From the NCBI GenBank assembly GCA_963705325.1, contig OY970069.1, positions 4,650,001-4,714,000 of the forward strand: a stretch of 64,000 nt of DNA. The letters run 5' to 3'. How positions within the stretch are numbered: position 1 is the first letter of the stretch; each line of letters opens with the position of its first letter. The position numbers and the translations under genes are program-made. Below, piece by piece: positions 7,405-15,641 of this stretch. The notes beneath the pieces were generated by a model. It searched no databases and was not told the DNA's origin. It saw only the letters and a program-made list of their open reading frames with translations. This DNA comes from DATARH01 sp963705325. GTDB taxonomy: Bacteria; Pseudomonadota; Alphaproteobacteria; ATCC43930; CGMCC-115725.

Positions 7405-8570
7405 GGCTTCACCGCATGCTTCTGGAGGAAATCCTCGCGCACGGTGATGCCGAGGCCGGGCCGCTCAGGCACCTCGATCATCCCGTCGCTGACCGGAAAG
7501 CTTTCTTCGACCAGGTCGTGCAACAGCGGGTTGGCGCCGAGCGAGTACTCGACGATGAACCCGGCCGGTGACGCGGCGGCGACCGCAAGCCCGGCGGCGA
7601 AGGCCGGCGCGCCGGCCCAGAGATGCGGCGCCAGCTTCAGATTATGCGCGCTGGCGATCGCCGAGATGCGCATCGCCTCGGTGATGCCGCCGCAGATCGC
7701 GAGGTCCGGCTGCATGATGTCGACCGCGCCCAGCGCCGCGAGGTCGCGGAAATCGTGGCGGGTGAATTCGCTCTCGCCGGCGGCGATCGGGATGTCGGTG
7801 GCGCGCCGCACCTCGGCGCATCCCGCCTTGTCGTCGGCGGTGACCGGCTCCTCGAACCAGGCGATGTCGTCCTCCTCCACGAGGCGGCAGAAGCGCTTGG
7901 CCTCGGCGACCGACAGCGTCCCGTGCGCGTCGCACATGAGGCCGATATCGGGGCCGAGCGCCTCTCTCGCGGCATGCACGCGCCGCGCCGAATGACGCGG
8001 CTCGCCGTCGATGATGCCGACCCGCATCTTGACCGCGCCAAACCCGCCGCGCTTGACGTAGCCCAGCAGCTCGTCGCCGATCTTGTCCGGCCCGGCCCAG
8101 CCGCCCGAGGCATAGGCCGGCATCGTCGCCGAGCGGCGGCCGCCCAGCAGCCGCCAAACCGGCACGCCGAGCGACTTGCCGAGGATGTCCCACAGCGCGC
8201 AATCGACGCCGCTGATCGCCGAGATCGTGATGCCGCGCCGGCCCAGCACCGGGAACACCCGGCCCTCGCGCAGCGCGTAATGGCCGCGGCTGCCGCTGTA
8301 GAGGGTCTCCCACAGGCGGGTGATGTCGCGCGGGTCCTCGCCCTTGAGCAGCGGGCCGAATTCCTCGTTGATCAGCACCGTCAGCGCCTGGTTCTGCGCC
8401 ATACCGCCGACCTGGGCCTTGGCCTCGCCCCAGCCGGTGATGCCGCATTCGGTCTCGATGCGGACGATGGTGCCGTCAAACGACAGGGTCTTGCCGAAAT
8501 CGCTGGTATGCTGCCGCTCGGGCGGGATTGAGATGTGCACCCAATGCGCCGCGACCGATTTGATTTTCAT
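7401..8570 (-). CDS. Enolase-superfamily enzyme, mandelate racemase/muconate lactonizing type
   Basis: This 389-residue protein has the N-terminal capping domain and the C-terminal barrel of the enolase superfamily. Visible metal ligands are Asp in LMCDAHGTL, Glu in WFEEPV and Glu in AAGESEF. The acid-base residues are Lys in VKMRVG (a K-x-R variant of the usual K-x-K) and the His-Asp dyad formed by the Asp of MQPDLAICGG and the His of LAPHLWAG. This set fits the mandelate racemase subgroup, whose members abstract the alpha proton of a carboxylate; many are sugar-acid dehydratases. The gene follows the LLM oxidoreductase by 28 bases and overlaps the downstream dehydrogenase by four, so it sits at the centre of the operon. 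Substrate unknown. Confidence 0.87.
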   Translation of the reverse strand: MKIKSVAAHWVHISIPPERQHTSDFGKTLSFDGTIVRIETECGITGWGEAKAQVGGMAQNQALTVLINEEFGPLLKGEDPRDITRLWETLYSGSRGHYALREGRVFPVLGRRGITISAISGVDCALWDILGKSLGVPVWRLLGGRRSATMPAYASGGWAGPDKIGDELLGYVKRGGFGAVKMRVGIIDGEPRHSARRVHAAREALGPDIGLMCDAHGTLSVAEAKRFCRLVEEDDIAWFEEPVTADDKAGCAEVRRATDIPIAAGESEFTRHDFRDLAALGAVDIMQPDLAICGGITEAMRISAIASAHNLKLAPHLWAGAPAFAAGLAVAAASPAGFIVEYSLGANPLLHDLVEESFPVSDGMIEVPERPGLGITVREDFLQKHAVKP

Positions 8571-8598
8571 CTGCGCCTCGCCGTTAGCCGGGTCGAGA

Positions 8599-9579
8599 CT
8601 AGCGGAAGTGGCGGAGGATTTCCGCCTCCCACAGATCGAGTTGATCGAGATCGTAGCCGAGCGGCGACAGCATCAGATATTCGAGCCCCGCCTCCGCCAG
8701 CTCGGCGATGCGGGCGCGGATTTGCGCCGGCGTGCCGAGCATATAACAGGTTCGCAAATGCTCGAACGAGCGATGCGTTCCCATCACCCGCTCGATCAGC
8801 GGCCGCTGGATTTTGAGCGCGGCGGCCTCGTCGTCGGTCGGCACGACATGAGTCATATTGACATGGGCGAAGGTGACGCTGCCGCGCGGTCGGCCGATCT
8901 CGTCGAGCCGGCGGTTGATCAGTGCCCAATCGGCGATGACGCTCTCGTTCGACCCAGCGGCACGGGCGATCCAACCATCGGCGCGGCAGATGCGCTCCAG
9001 CACGGTCGGCGCCATGGTCTCAGGGTCGGGCGACAGGCCGGTCTTGATCTTCGAGCCGCCGGCGACCCACAGCCGTGGTTTGGTCGGCAGCGGCGGGTCG
9101 ATCATCACCCGATCGAGGTGGTAGTAGCGGCCGTGATGGGTGACTTCCTCGCCGGCCCACAACTTGGCGAAGATGTCGAGCATTTCGTCGGTGCGGCCGC
9201 CGCGCTCGCTGAGCTTGACCCCGGCAACCGCGAATTCCTGCGCATCCCAGCCGACCCCGACCCCCAGCTCGTACCGTCCGCCCGAGAGCATGTGCAGGCT
9301 GGCGATTTCCTTGGCGAGGAAGACGGGATTGCGGATCGGCGGGATCAGGATGCAGGTACCGACCTTGATCCGCGAGGTGCAGCCAGCCGCGAACGCCAAG
9401 GTTTCGAGCGGCGACAGCCAGGCCGTACCGTAGAGCCCGCGCGCGGTCAGCAGATGCTCGGCGACCCACAACCCCTCGAACCCCATCGCCTCGGCGCGGG
9501 TCGCGAACTCGCGCAGCCTCCCGACCGTCGCGTAATCGCGCGCGAACGAAAAGCTCGGCAACATCAGCCCGAAACGCAT
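8599..9579 (-). CDS. LLM-class flavin-dependent oxidoreductase
   Basis: The 326-residue protein is a luciferase-like monooxygenase fold enzyme. It has MRFGLMLPSF at the start, the EGLWVAEHLL segment, and the barrel motif SGGRYELGVGVGW that is typical of bacterial F420- or FMN-dependent members. The frame is open further upstream, but the ATG at 9579 has a GGGAGG site at good spacing, and the extra residues derive from the REP-like repeat. These enzymes oxygenate small organic substrates using reduced flavin. As first gene of the minus-strand catabolic unit it could start the pathway. Its promoter should lie in the 119-base gap to the divergent VOC gene, which is mostly filled by a palindromic repeat. 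Confidence 0.85.
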   Translation of the reverse strand: MRFGLMLPSFSFARDYATVGRLREFATRAEAMGFEGLWVAEHLLTARGLYGTAWLSPLETLAFAAGCTSRIKVGTCILIPPIRNPVFLAKEIASLHMLSGGRYELGVGVGWDAQEFAVAGVKLSERGGRTDEMLDIFAKLWAGEEVTHHGRYYHLDRVMIDPPLPTKPRLWVAGGSKIKTGLSPDPETMAPTVLERICRADGWIARAAGSNESVIADWALINRRLDEIGRPRGSVTFAHVNMTHVVPTDDEAAALKIQRPLIERVMGTHRSFEHLRTCYMLGTPAQIRARIAELAEAGLEYLMLSPLGYDLDQLDLWEAEILRHFR

Positions 9580-9600
9580 GGCGCAAGCCTCCCAACTGTT

Positions 9601-9677
9601 GTCATTGCGAGCGGAGCGACGCAATCTCGCGCAATGGAAGATCGAGATTGCTTCGGCGCGGCGCGCCTCGCAATGAC
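9601..9677. repeat. REP-like palindromic element, type B
   Basis: Perfect 11-bp inverted ends, GTCATTGCGAG at 9601-9611 and CTCGCAATGAC at 9667-9677, enclose further complementary arms (GCAATCTCG against CGAGATTGC). This composition and order match a dispersed palindrome I know from many alphaproteobacterial genomes. It is unusual to find it between two divergent start codons; the usual site is downstream of genes. Confidence 0.8.
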
Positions 9678-9698
9678 GACTTGAAACGGAGATCCACG

Positions 9699-10091
9699 AT
9701 GACCGAATTCCGTTACGACCATGTCCATTTGCGCAGCCCGGACCCCGAAGCGACAGCGGCGTGGTACGCCAAGATGTTCGGCGCCGAGGTGATCCACTCG
9801 GTGATGTCGAACGGGATCGAGCGCACCGATATTCGCCTCGCTGGCGTCAACCACTTCATCGCCAAGGTGCCCGACAGCGCCGATTTGGCGCAGAAGCCGG
9901 AGAACAGCTTTGTCGGGCTCGACCATATCGGCCTCAGGGTCAACAACATCGACCAAGTCTGCGCAGAGCTGAAGGCGAAAGGCGCCGAGTTCACCATCGA
10001 GCCGAAGACGATCCGCCCCGGCGTGCGCATCGCCTTTGTCCGCGGCCCGCAGAACGTGCTGATCGAATTGCTCGACCGCGATGTGATCTAG
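9699..10091 (+). CDS. VOC-family protein (glyoxalase/bleomycin resistance/dioxygenase fold)
   Basis: This 130-residue protein has the single-domain length of vicinal-oxygen-chelate enzymes. Candidate metal ligands are the His of YDHVHLRSPD near the N-terminus, the His of GLDHIGLRV in the middle and the Glu of VLIELLDRD at the end, the usual H/H/E pattern. The ATG at 9699 follows a GGAG site; an in-frame start further upstream lies in the palindromic repeat and is rejected. Members isomerise glutathione adducts, act as epimerases or cleave aromatic rings, and the sequence does not decide. It is transcribed away from the catabolic cluster and may share its regulation through the intergenic region. 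Confidence 0.82.
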   Translation: MTEFRYDHVHLRSPDPEATAAWYAKMFGAEVIHSVMSNGIERTDIRLAGVNHFIAKVPDSADLAQKPENSFVGLDHIGLRVNNIDQVCAELKAKGAEFTIEPKTIRPGVRIAFVRGPQNVLIELLDRDVI

Positions 10092-10152
10092 GCCACTTAC
10101 GCAAGCGGCAAACCGCTCCCATCTGTTCGCGCAGCAGTTTGGAGCGCGGACG

Positions 10153-12018
10153 ATGACGTTGGCGCCAGAGCCCCTAACCAGGATGGCCCACCCGCCGGTG
10201 GCGGAATGGGTCGTGCCGAGCCGTTGGTCGGCTGCGGTGTTCGCCGCCAAGGTCGCCGCGTATCGCGGGCAACGGCTGCTCGCCGACCTGATCTCCGGCC
10301 CACGTCGCCTGACCAAGACGACAAATGGCGCATTCCCGGTGACGATAATCGGTGAAAGCCGCACGCCGCTGTGGTCCGACGCGCGACCCGAGGAACACGC
10401 GTACCAGCTCGGCAAGGTGCAGAATTTGCGCCGGGCCGCGGCCGCGCTTGACGGCGTGCTGGTGCCGGGCGGAGCGGTGTTCAGTTTCTGGAAGCAGATC
10501 GGCAGAGCAAGCCAGCGGCGCGGTTTCGTCACCGGCCGCATGCTGCAACAGGGTTGCCTAGTGCCGGCGACCGGCGGCGGGCTCTGCCAGCTGTCGAACG
10601 CGCTTTACGAGGTCGCGCTGCAGGCGGGGTGCGAGATTGTCGAACGGCATGCGCATTCGCGCCGGGTCGCCGGCTCCGCCGCCGCGCTCGGCCGCGACGC
10701 GACGGTGGCCTGGAACTACGTTGATCTGCGGTTCCGCCCGCGAGACAAACTGCGGATCGAGGCGCGGCTCACGCGCGACGAACTGGTCATCCGGTTCCGC
10801 GGGAAGGAAACCGCCGCGGCGTTGGGGGTATCCTCTGGAGCCGAGGCTACCGTGCCGCAGGCGATCGCGCGAAGCTGCGGAACTTGCGGCGAAGTCTCCT
10901 GCTTCCGCCACGAGCATCGTGCGGCGCACGCGGTCGAGTCCGGCCGCACCGCCTATCTCGTCGACGAGAATTGGCCGGAATTTCAGGACTACATCGCACA
11001 CGAGCACCGGCCCGAGGACGTGTTCGGTCAGCCGATCGACGGCGCGCGCTGGCGCCTGCCGCGCTACCGCTGGCGCGCCGACGGATTTGCTCGCGCCGGC
11101 TCGGCACCAATCCAGGCGTTGCGGCGGATGATCGCGATCCGTCGGGCCCCGGCTCAGGGTCCGGCGCGCCGCAACGCCGAGCTTGCCGGCGCCGGACGGA
11201 TCGCCGCGTCCCTGGCGCGTCTGCTGACGCCTGAGGTCAGCCGTGTTTGCGTGGCGCAATCGCTGCTGCCGTTTCTGTGGCGCGACGGCCATCTCGGCGG
11301 CCGCGAGGTCGAGGTGCTGATGTCGCGGTTGCCGATGCGCGAGTTGCAGACGCGGCTCGACGATGCATTCGCCGAGCACCCCGATCGCGCGACGCTCGGC
11401 GATTTTCGCGCCCCGGCGGCGCTGGTCGAGGCGGAGGCCGAAGCGCTAGCCTACGCCGCGCGGATCGTCACGCCGCATCGCGACATCGCCCGATTGTTTC
11501 CCGACAAGGCCGAAGTGATCGACTGGAAACTGCCGCCCACGCCGGCGGCCGCGCCCGTCGCTTCCCAACGCCGGATCGCCTTCCCCGGCCCGACAATTGC
11601 GCGCAAGGGCGCCTATGAATTGCGCGAAGCGGCCCGCGCCCTGGGTCTAGATGTCGTTCTGCCGGGGAGCGAGCTCGAAGGCCAGGATTTCTGGCAGGGA
11701 GTCACGGTTCAAAAGCCCGGTGCCGGAGACAATTGGCTCGCCGGCGTGGCCGCCGTCGTCCAGCCGGCGCTGGTCGAGGAACGCCCGCGCGCTCTGCTCG
11801 CGGCGCTGGCGGCGGGCGTACCGGTCATCGCCACGCCGGCTTGCGGTCTGGCGCCCCATGACGGCGTGACGCTGGTGCCGGCAGGCGACACGGCGGCGTT
11901 GGTTGACGCATTACGAGCTGTTGTCGAGTGGCGCCAACCGCGCAACGCCGGGCTCGCCTCCGGGGCGCTCAAACGGGAAGACGTGGATGGCCGGATCAAG
12001 TCCGACCAAGGGGAGTAG
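10153..12018 (+). CDS. VanW domain fused to a glycosyltransferase-like domain
   Basis: The 621-residue protein combines two modules. Residues about 60-230 are a VanW domain, recognised by VFSFWKQIG, GRMLQQGCLVP and the GGGLCQLSNALYEVAL block. A cysteine-histidine cluster follows (SCGTCGEVSCFRHEH, about 236-250), which may bind metal. The C-terminal half, from about residue 330, looks like a GT4-type glycosyltransferase, with RIAFPGPTIARKGAYELREA and the nucleotide-sugar-site-like run ALLAALAAGVPVIATPACG. VanW itself has no proven activity. The last residues are encoded by a REP-like palindrome. The start ATG has a GGAG site. The gene is convergent with rplQ and unlinked to known cell-wall genes here; a role in envelope polysaccharide is inference. 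Confidence 0.78.
   Translation: MTLAPEPLTRMAHPPVAEWVVPSRWSAAVFAAKVAAYRGQRLLADLISGPRRLTKTTNGAFPVTIIGESRTPLWSDARPEEHAYQLGKVQNLRRAAAALDGVLVPGGAVFSFWKQIGRASQRRGFVTGRMLQQGCLVPATGGGLCQLSNALYEVALQAGCEIVERHAHSRRVAGSAAALGRDATVAWNYVDLRFRPRDKLRIEARLTRDELVIRFRGKETAAALGVSSGAEATVPQAIARSCGTCGEVSCFRHEHRAAHAVESGRTAYLVDENWPEFQDYIAHEHRPEDVFGQPIDGARWRLPRYRWRADGFARAGSAPIQALRRMIAIRRAPAQGPARRNAELAGAGRIAASLARLLTPEVSRVCVAQSLLPFLWRDGHLGGREVEVLMSRLPMRELQTRLDDAFAEHPDRATLGDFRAPAALVEAEAEALAYAARIVTPHRDIARLFPDKAEVIDWKLPPTPAAAPVASQRRIAFPGPTIARKGAYELREAARALGLDVVLPGSELEGQDFWQGVTVQKPGAGDNWLAGVAAVVQPALVEERPRALLAALAAGVPVIATPACGLAPHDGVTLVPAGDTAALVDALRAVVEWRQPRNAGLASGALKREDVDGRIKSDQGE
11983..12013. repeat. REP-like palindrome, type A, copy inside the end of a coding region
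   Basis: The core TGGCCGGA (11988-11995), loop TCAAG and TCCGACCA (12001-12008) form a stem with one mismatch. With the flank GTGGA it is the same element as at 2434-2466. It encodes part of the C-terminal tail of the VanW-glycosyltransferase protein, just before its stop. Confidence 0.65.
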
Positions 12019-12078
12019 AAGAAGTTCAGTTGAACCGGGGAAATGGGCCCTGGCATTCGCCGGGGCGCGCAGTGGAAG

Positions 12079-12507
12079 CTAGGCTGCGGCTTCTTCTTCC
12101 TCGACCTCGCGCTCCGGCACCGGGCCGGAATCCTGGCCCTTGGCCTCGGGATCGCGGTCGATGAGCTCGATCACCGCCATCGCGGCGTTGTCGCCGTAGC
12201 GGTAGCCGGCCTTGATGATCCGAGTATAGCCGCCGGGCCGGCCCTTGTAGCGCTCGGCCAAGGTCGTCAGCAGCTTGTCGGCGAGCTTCTCGTCATTGAG
12301 CGTGGCGATCGCCTGGCGGCGCACATGCAGCCCGCCGCGCCGGCCGGCTGTAATCAGCCGCTCGACGACCGGGCGCAAATCCTTGGCCTTCGGCAAGGTC
12401 GTGGTGATCTGCTCGTGCTTGATCAGCGCCGCGGCAAGGTTCTCGAACATCGCCTTGCGGTGAGCCGAATGGCGCCTGAAGGCGCGTCCGTGCATGCCGT
12501 GGCGCAT
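12079..12507 (-). CDS. rplQ: 50S ribosomal protein L17
   Basis: Last gene of the long superoperon. The 142-residue product begins MRHGMHGRAFRRHSAHRKAM, the L17 signature, and contains the ATLNDEKLADKLL and GGYTRIIKAGYRYGDNA blocks. L17 sits near the peptide exit tunnel of the large subunit. The protein is longer than the enterobacterial form (about 127) because of an acidic, Glu-rich tail (EREVEEEEAAA). It follows rpoA by 32 bases, the usual alpha-operon order. No clear T-tailed terminator is visible in the 60 bases after the stop. Confidence 0.97.
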   Translation of the reverse strand: MRHGMHGRAFRRHSAHRKAMFENLAAALIKHEQITTTLPKAKDLRPVVERLITAGRRGGLHVRRQAIATLNDEKLADKLLTTLAERYKGRPGGYTRIIKAGYRYGDNAAMAVIELIDRDPEAKGQDSGPVPEREVEEEEAAA

Positions 12508-12539
12508 GTCCTAAGTCTCCCCTACTCCGCTCGGCGCGC

Positions 12540-13571
12540 TTAATACGGCTCGTCGATGCGCTTGGCCAGATCTTCGATGTTCTCGGGCGGCCAGTTCTGG
12601 ATCTCCATGCCGAGATGGAGCCCCATATTGGCGAGCACTTCCTTGATCTCGTTCAAGGATTTGCGCCCAAAATTCGGCGTCCGCAGCATCTCGGCCTCGG
12701 TCTTTTGCACGAGATCGCCGATATAGACGATATTGTCATTTTTCAGACAGTTCGCAGAGCGAACCGAAAGCTCCAACTCATCGACCTTGCGCAGCAGGTT
12801 CTTGTTGATGAGTGGCTCGCCGCTCACCTCCTTCTCGACGACGCGGCTCGGCTCCTCGAAATTGATGAAGAGCTGGAGCTGGTCCTGGAGAATGCGGGCG
12901 GCCAATGCCACCGCATCCTCCGGGGTCACCGCGCCGTTGGTCTCGACCCGCATCGACAGGCTGTCGTAGTCGGTCACCTGGCCCACGCGGGTGTTTTCGA
13001 CCCGGTAGGAGACCTTGCGCACCGGGCTGAACAGGGCATCGACCGGGATGAGCCCGATCGGCGCGTCCTCCGGCCGGTTCGATGTCGCCGGGACATAGCC
13101 TTTGCCGATCTCGACGGTCAGCTCCATCGTCAGCCGCGCGCCGTTATCGAGCGTACAGATCACCAGATCGGGATTGAGGATCTCGATGTCATGGCCGGTC
13201 TCGATCGCACCGGCCTTGACCTCGCCGGGGCCGGTCGCGCGCAGGCGCATCCGCTTTGGCCCCTCGCCGTGCATCCTCAGGCCGATGCTTTTGACGTTGA
13301 GAACGATGTCGGTGACATCCTCGAGCACACCGGGGATCGAGGAGAACTCGTGCAACACGCCCTCGATCTGCATCGAGGTGACGGCCGCGCCCTGCAATGA
13401 CGACAACAGCACGCGCCGCAGCGCATTGCCGAGGGTGAGGCCAAAGCCGCGCTCCAGCGGCTCCGCCGTGACGGTCGCCACGCGCGCCGGGTCTTCGCCA
13501 GGTTCGATCGCGAGCTGCTTCGGCTTGATAAGGGTTTGCCAATTCCGCTGAATCACAAAGACATCGGTCAT
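12540..13571 (-). CDS. rpoA: RNA polymerase alpha subunit
   Basis: The 343-residue protein has the dimerisation domain (RVATVTAEPLERGFGLTLGNALRRVLLS region, residues about 25-60, through about 235) and the C-terminal domain (residues about 255-330, NIVYIGDLVQKTEAEML and FGRKSLNEIKEVLANMGLHLGM) that binds UP elements and activators. It is slightly longer than E. coli alpha (329). Alpha dimers seed assembly of beta and beta-prime, encoded in the same superoperon. It follows rpsK by 91 bases and precedes rplQ, the standard alpha-operon order. The ATG at 13571 is the conventional start. Confidence 0.98.
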   Translation of the reverse strand: MTDVFVIQRNWQTLIKPKQLAIEPGEDPARVATVTAEPLERGFGLTLGNALRRVLLSSLQGAAVTSMQIEGVLHEFSSIPGVLEDVTDIVLNVKSIGLRMHGEGPKRMRLRATGPGEVKAGAIETGHDIEILNPDLVICTLDNGARLTMELTVEIGKGYVPATSNRPEDAPIGLIPVDALFSPVRKVSYRVENTRVGQVTDYDSLSMRVETNGAVTPEDAVALAARILQDQLQLFINFEEPSRVVEKEVSGEPLINKNLLRKVDELELSVRSANCLKNDNIVYIGDLVQKTEAEMLRTPNFGRKSLNEIKEVLANMGLHLGMEIQNWPPENIEDLAKRIDEPY

Positions 13572-13662
13572 CTAGTTTCTGTCCTATTGGCATCCCAAGC
13601 CGGCAAACCCGGCGGGCCGAATTCAGATCTCGGCGCGCGAGAAACGCGCCAAGGGCGCAACG

Positions 13663-14058
13663 TCAGACGCGCCGCCGTTTGGGCGGGCGGCAGCCGTTAT
13701 GCGGAATTGGCGTGACGTCGCGTATTGAAGTGATCGCGAAGCCGACACTTTGCAAGGCGCGCAAGGCTGATTCGCGTCCCGAGCCGGGCCCCTTGACCTC
13801 GATGTCGAGCGTCCGCATGCCGTGTTCCATCGCCTTGCGGCCGGCATCCTCGGCGGCGATCTGCGCCGCGTAGGGAGTCGACTTGCGCGAACCCTTAAAC
13901 CCCTGGCTGCCCGACGACGACCAGGCGATCGCGTTGCCCTGGGCATCGGTGATCGTGATCATCGTGTTGTTGAACGTCGCGTTCACGTGGGCAGTGCCCG
14001 AGGTGATGTTCTTGCGCTCGCGCCGGCGCAATCGCGGCGCTGCCGCAGTTCTTGCCAT
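13663..14058 (-). CDS. rpsK: 30S ribosomal protein S11
   Basis: The 131-residue S11 contains the conserved GTAHVNATFNNTMITITD start region and the AAEDAGRKAMEHGMRTLDIEVKGPGSGRESALRAL core, ending in the basic PPKRRRV tail. It forms part of the platform of the small subunit near the mRNA exit. Its length matches the family (about 129). It lies 39 bases after rpsM and before rpoA, as in most bacteria. Confidence 0.98.
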   Translation of the reverse strand: MARTAAAPRLRRRERKNITSGTAHVNATFNNTMITITDAQGNAIAWSSSGSQGFKGSRKSTPYAAQIAAEDAGRKAMEHGMRTLDIEVKGPGSGRESALRALQSVGFAITSIRDVTPIPHNGCRPPKRRRV

Positions 14059-14097
14059 TTAGCTATCCCGCTCTTGGGTGAGGCTGGTCAAATGAGA

Positions 14098-14466
14098 CTA
14101 TTTCTTCTTACCGGCGATCGGCCGCGCCGGCCCCTTGCGGGTGCGGGCATTGGTGTGGGTGCGCTGACCGCGCACCGGCAGGCCCTTGCGGTGCCGCAGG
14201 CCGCGATAACAGCCGAGATCCATCAGCCGCTTGACGTTCATCGCCACGGTGCGGCGCAGATCGCCCTCGACCATGTATTCGCGATCGATCAGCTCGCGGA
14301 CCTTCAAGACCTCGTCGTCGGTCATGTCGTTGGCCCGCCGATCGAGCGGGATGCCGACCCGGTTGCAGATTTCCAGCGCCTTGGTGCGCCCGATGCCGTG
14401 GATATAGGTAAGCGCGATCGGTACGCGCTTCTGGTTCGGGATGTTCACGCCGGCAATTCGCGCCAC
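14098..14466 (-). CDS. rpsM: 30S ribosomal protein S13
   Basis: The 122-residue S13 begins with a GTG codon and the sequence ARIAGVNIPNQKRVPIALTYIHGIG, and ends with the lysine-rich tail that contacts P-site tRNA. It carries the KALEICNRVGIP and HRKGLPVRGQRTHTNARTRKGPARP blocks. S13 sits in the head of the small subunit and bridges to the large one. Normally rpsM follows secY/adk or rpmJ; here an unrelated hypothetical gene lies directly upstream, with an 87-base gap. Confidence 0.98.
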   Translation of the reverse strand: MARIAGVNIPNQKRVPIALTYIHGIGRTKALEICNRVGIPLDRRANDMTDDEVLKVRELIDREYMVEGDLRRTVAMNVKRLMDLGCYRGLRHRKGLPVRGQRTHTNARTRKGPARPIAGKKK

Positions 14467-14553
14467 CTGCGCATCTCCTCAGATTGGGCATAGCTTTGGG
14501 GGCGGGGATCGCTCCCACGCGAACCGCGGATTATACGGATCAAAAGCACCCCG

Positions 14554-14991
14554 TCAACGGCTACCAGGAACATTCGCCGGGCCGCTGTCGGCAGGCACAA
14601 CAACGATTAGGGGCGCCGTGTGTGAGATGACGTCGAGGCACATTCCGGCACTGACAAAGCGATAGTGATCAGCATTTTTATGCACAAACCGGAACGTCTC
14701 CGATTGTGTCTCCCAAAAGTGAGAGTCCTCAACTCGATAGGCCAAATGGTCCTTGACCAATCCTTTGGTGGAACGCTCCTCGGTACTGATCGCCATTTCA
14801 TCGACGACGCGCATGATCAATGCGTCACCGAACCTGATCCGGAGATGGCTGAACGAGTCTTGAGGAATGAAGAAATCCGCCACCACGGTCCGGTGTCGCC
14901 AATACAGAGCAGCCATGTCGCTACCGTCGGCTTTGAGATCGATCGGTAGTTCAATCGGAAGATAGTCAGCCAACGGGCTACCCCATATCAA
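14554..14991 (-). CDS. Hypothetical protein inserted in the spc/alpha operon between adk and rpsM
   Basis: This gene encodes up to 145 residues in the same direction as its ribosomal neighbours. The most upstream plausible start is a TTG at 14991 that overlaps the adk stop (TTGA). An ATG at 14916 would give 120 residues; neither has a strong ribosome binding site. The protein has an aromatic-rich, soluble look (ALYWRHRTVVADFFIP, DSHFWETQSETFRFVH) with no motif I recognise, no signal peptide and no membrane span. GC content is visibly lower than the ribosomal genes on both sides. A non-ribosomal gene here is unusual and suggests lateral insertion that did not break the operon. Immunity-type or small enzyme-like folds are possible, but I cannot assign one. 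Confidence 0.55.
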   Translation of the reverse strand: MIWGSPLADYLPIELPIDLKADGSDMAALYWRHRTVVADFFIPQDSFSHLRIRFGDALIMRVVDEMAISTEERSTKGLVKDHLAYRVEDSHFWETQSETFRFVHKNADHYRFVSAGMCLDVISHTAPLIVVVPADSGPANVPGSR

Positions 14992-15641
14992 GAACGGCCC
15001 GCGATGATCGCCTCGATCTGGCGGGTCACCGCATCGATCTCGGCCATACCGTCGACGGTCGAGAGGATGCCCTTGCACCGGTAGTACGGCAGGATCGGCG
15101 CGGTCTGCTGGCGATAGACCTCAAAGCGTTTCTGCACCGCTTCCGGACGGTCGTCCGGCCGGTGCACGAAGTCAGTCGCGCCGCAGGAGTCGCAATGCCC
15201 CTCGCGCCTCGGACGGTGATTTCGCTCGTGGTAGCTGGCGCCGCACTGGCGACAGCTGAAACGGCCGGCGAGCCGATCGACCAGCACCGCCTCGTCGACC
15301 TCCATCAGGATCACGTGATCGAGCTTGAACCCGTGGCGCGCGAGCATAGCGTCGAGCGCCTCGGCCTGTGGGATGGTGCGTGGAAAGCCGTCGAGAATGA
15401 CGCCGTTCCTCGCCTCGGGCGCGGTGATGCGCGACTCGATCAATTCAATGACGATGTCGTCCGAGACCAGCGCACCGGAATCCATGATCGCCTTGATGCG
15501 GCGGCCGAGCTCGCTGCCGGAGGCGGTCTCCGCGCGGAGCATGTCGCCGGTGGCAAGCTGAACGAGCCCATGCGCCTGTTCGAGGCGCTTGGCCTGCGTC
15601 CCCTTGCCGGCGCCTGGCGGCCCCAGCAGGATCAAATTCAT
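14988..15641 (-). CDS. adk: Adenylate kinase, zinc-finger type
   Basis: The 217-residue enzyme interconverts ATP + AMP and 2 ADP in the cytoplasm. The P-loop GPPGAGKGTQ is at 7-16, the AMP-site TGDMLR near 31-36 and DGFPRT at 84-89. The LID domain has four cysteines (130, 133, 150, 153; CRQC and CDSC), so this is the long form with a structural zinc site. It starts inside the end of secY (ATGA overlap at 15638-15641), the common bacterial arrangement of translational coupling. It is followed immediately by the foreign-looking gene at 14554-14991. Confidence 0.97.
   Translation of the reverse strand: MNLILLGPPGAGKGTQAKRLEQAHGLVQLATGDMLRAETASGSELGRRIKAIMDSGALVSDDIVIELIESRITAPEARNGVILDGFPRTIPQAEALDAMLARHGFKLDHVILMEVDEAVLVDRLAGRFSCRQCGASYHERNHRPRREGHCDSCGATDFVHRPDDRPEAVQKRFEVYRQQTAPILPYYRCKGILSTVDGMAEIDAVTRQIEAIIAGRS

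Noticed and set aside
12024..12035. Short palindrome between the VanW fusion and rplQ as a terminator
   Set aside because: The stem is only five base pairs with no T-run on either strand.
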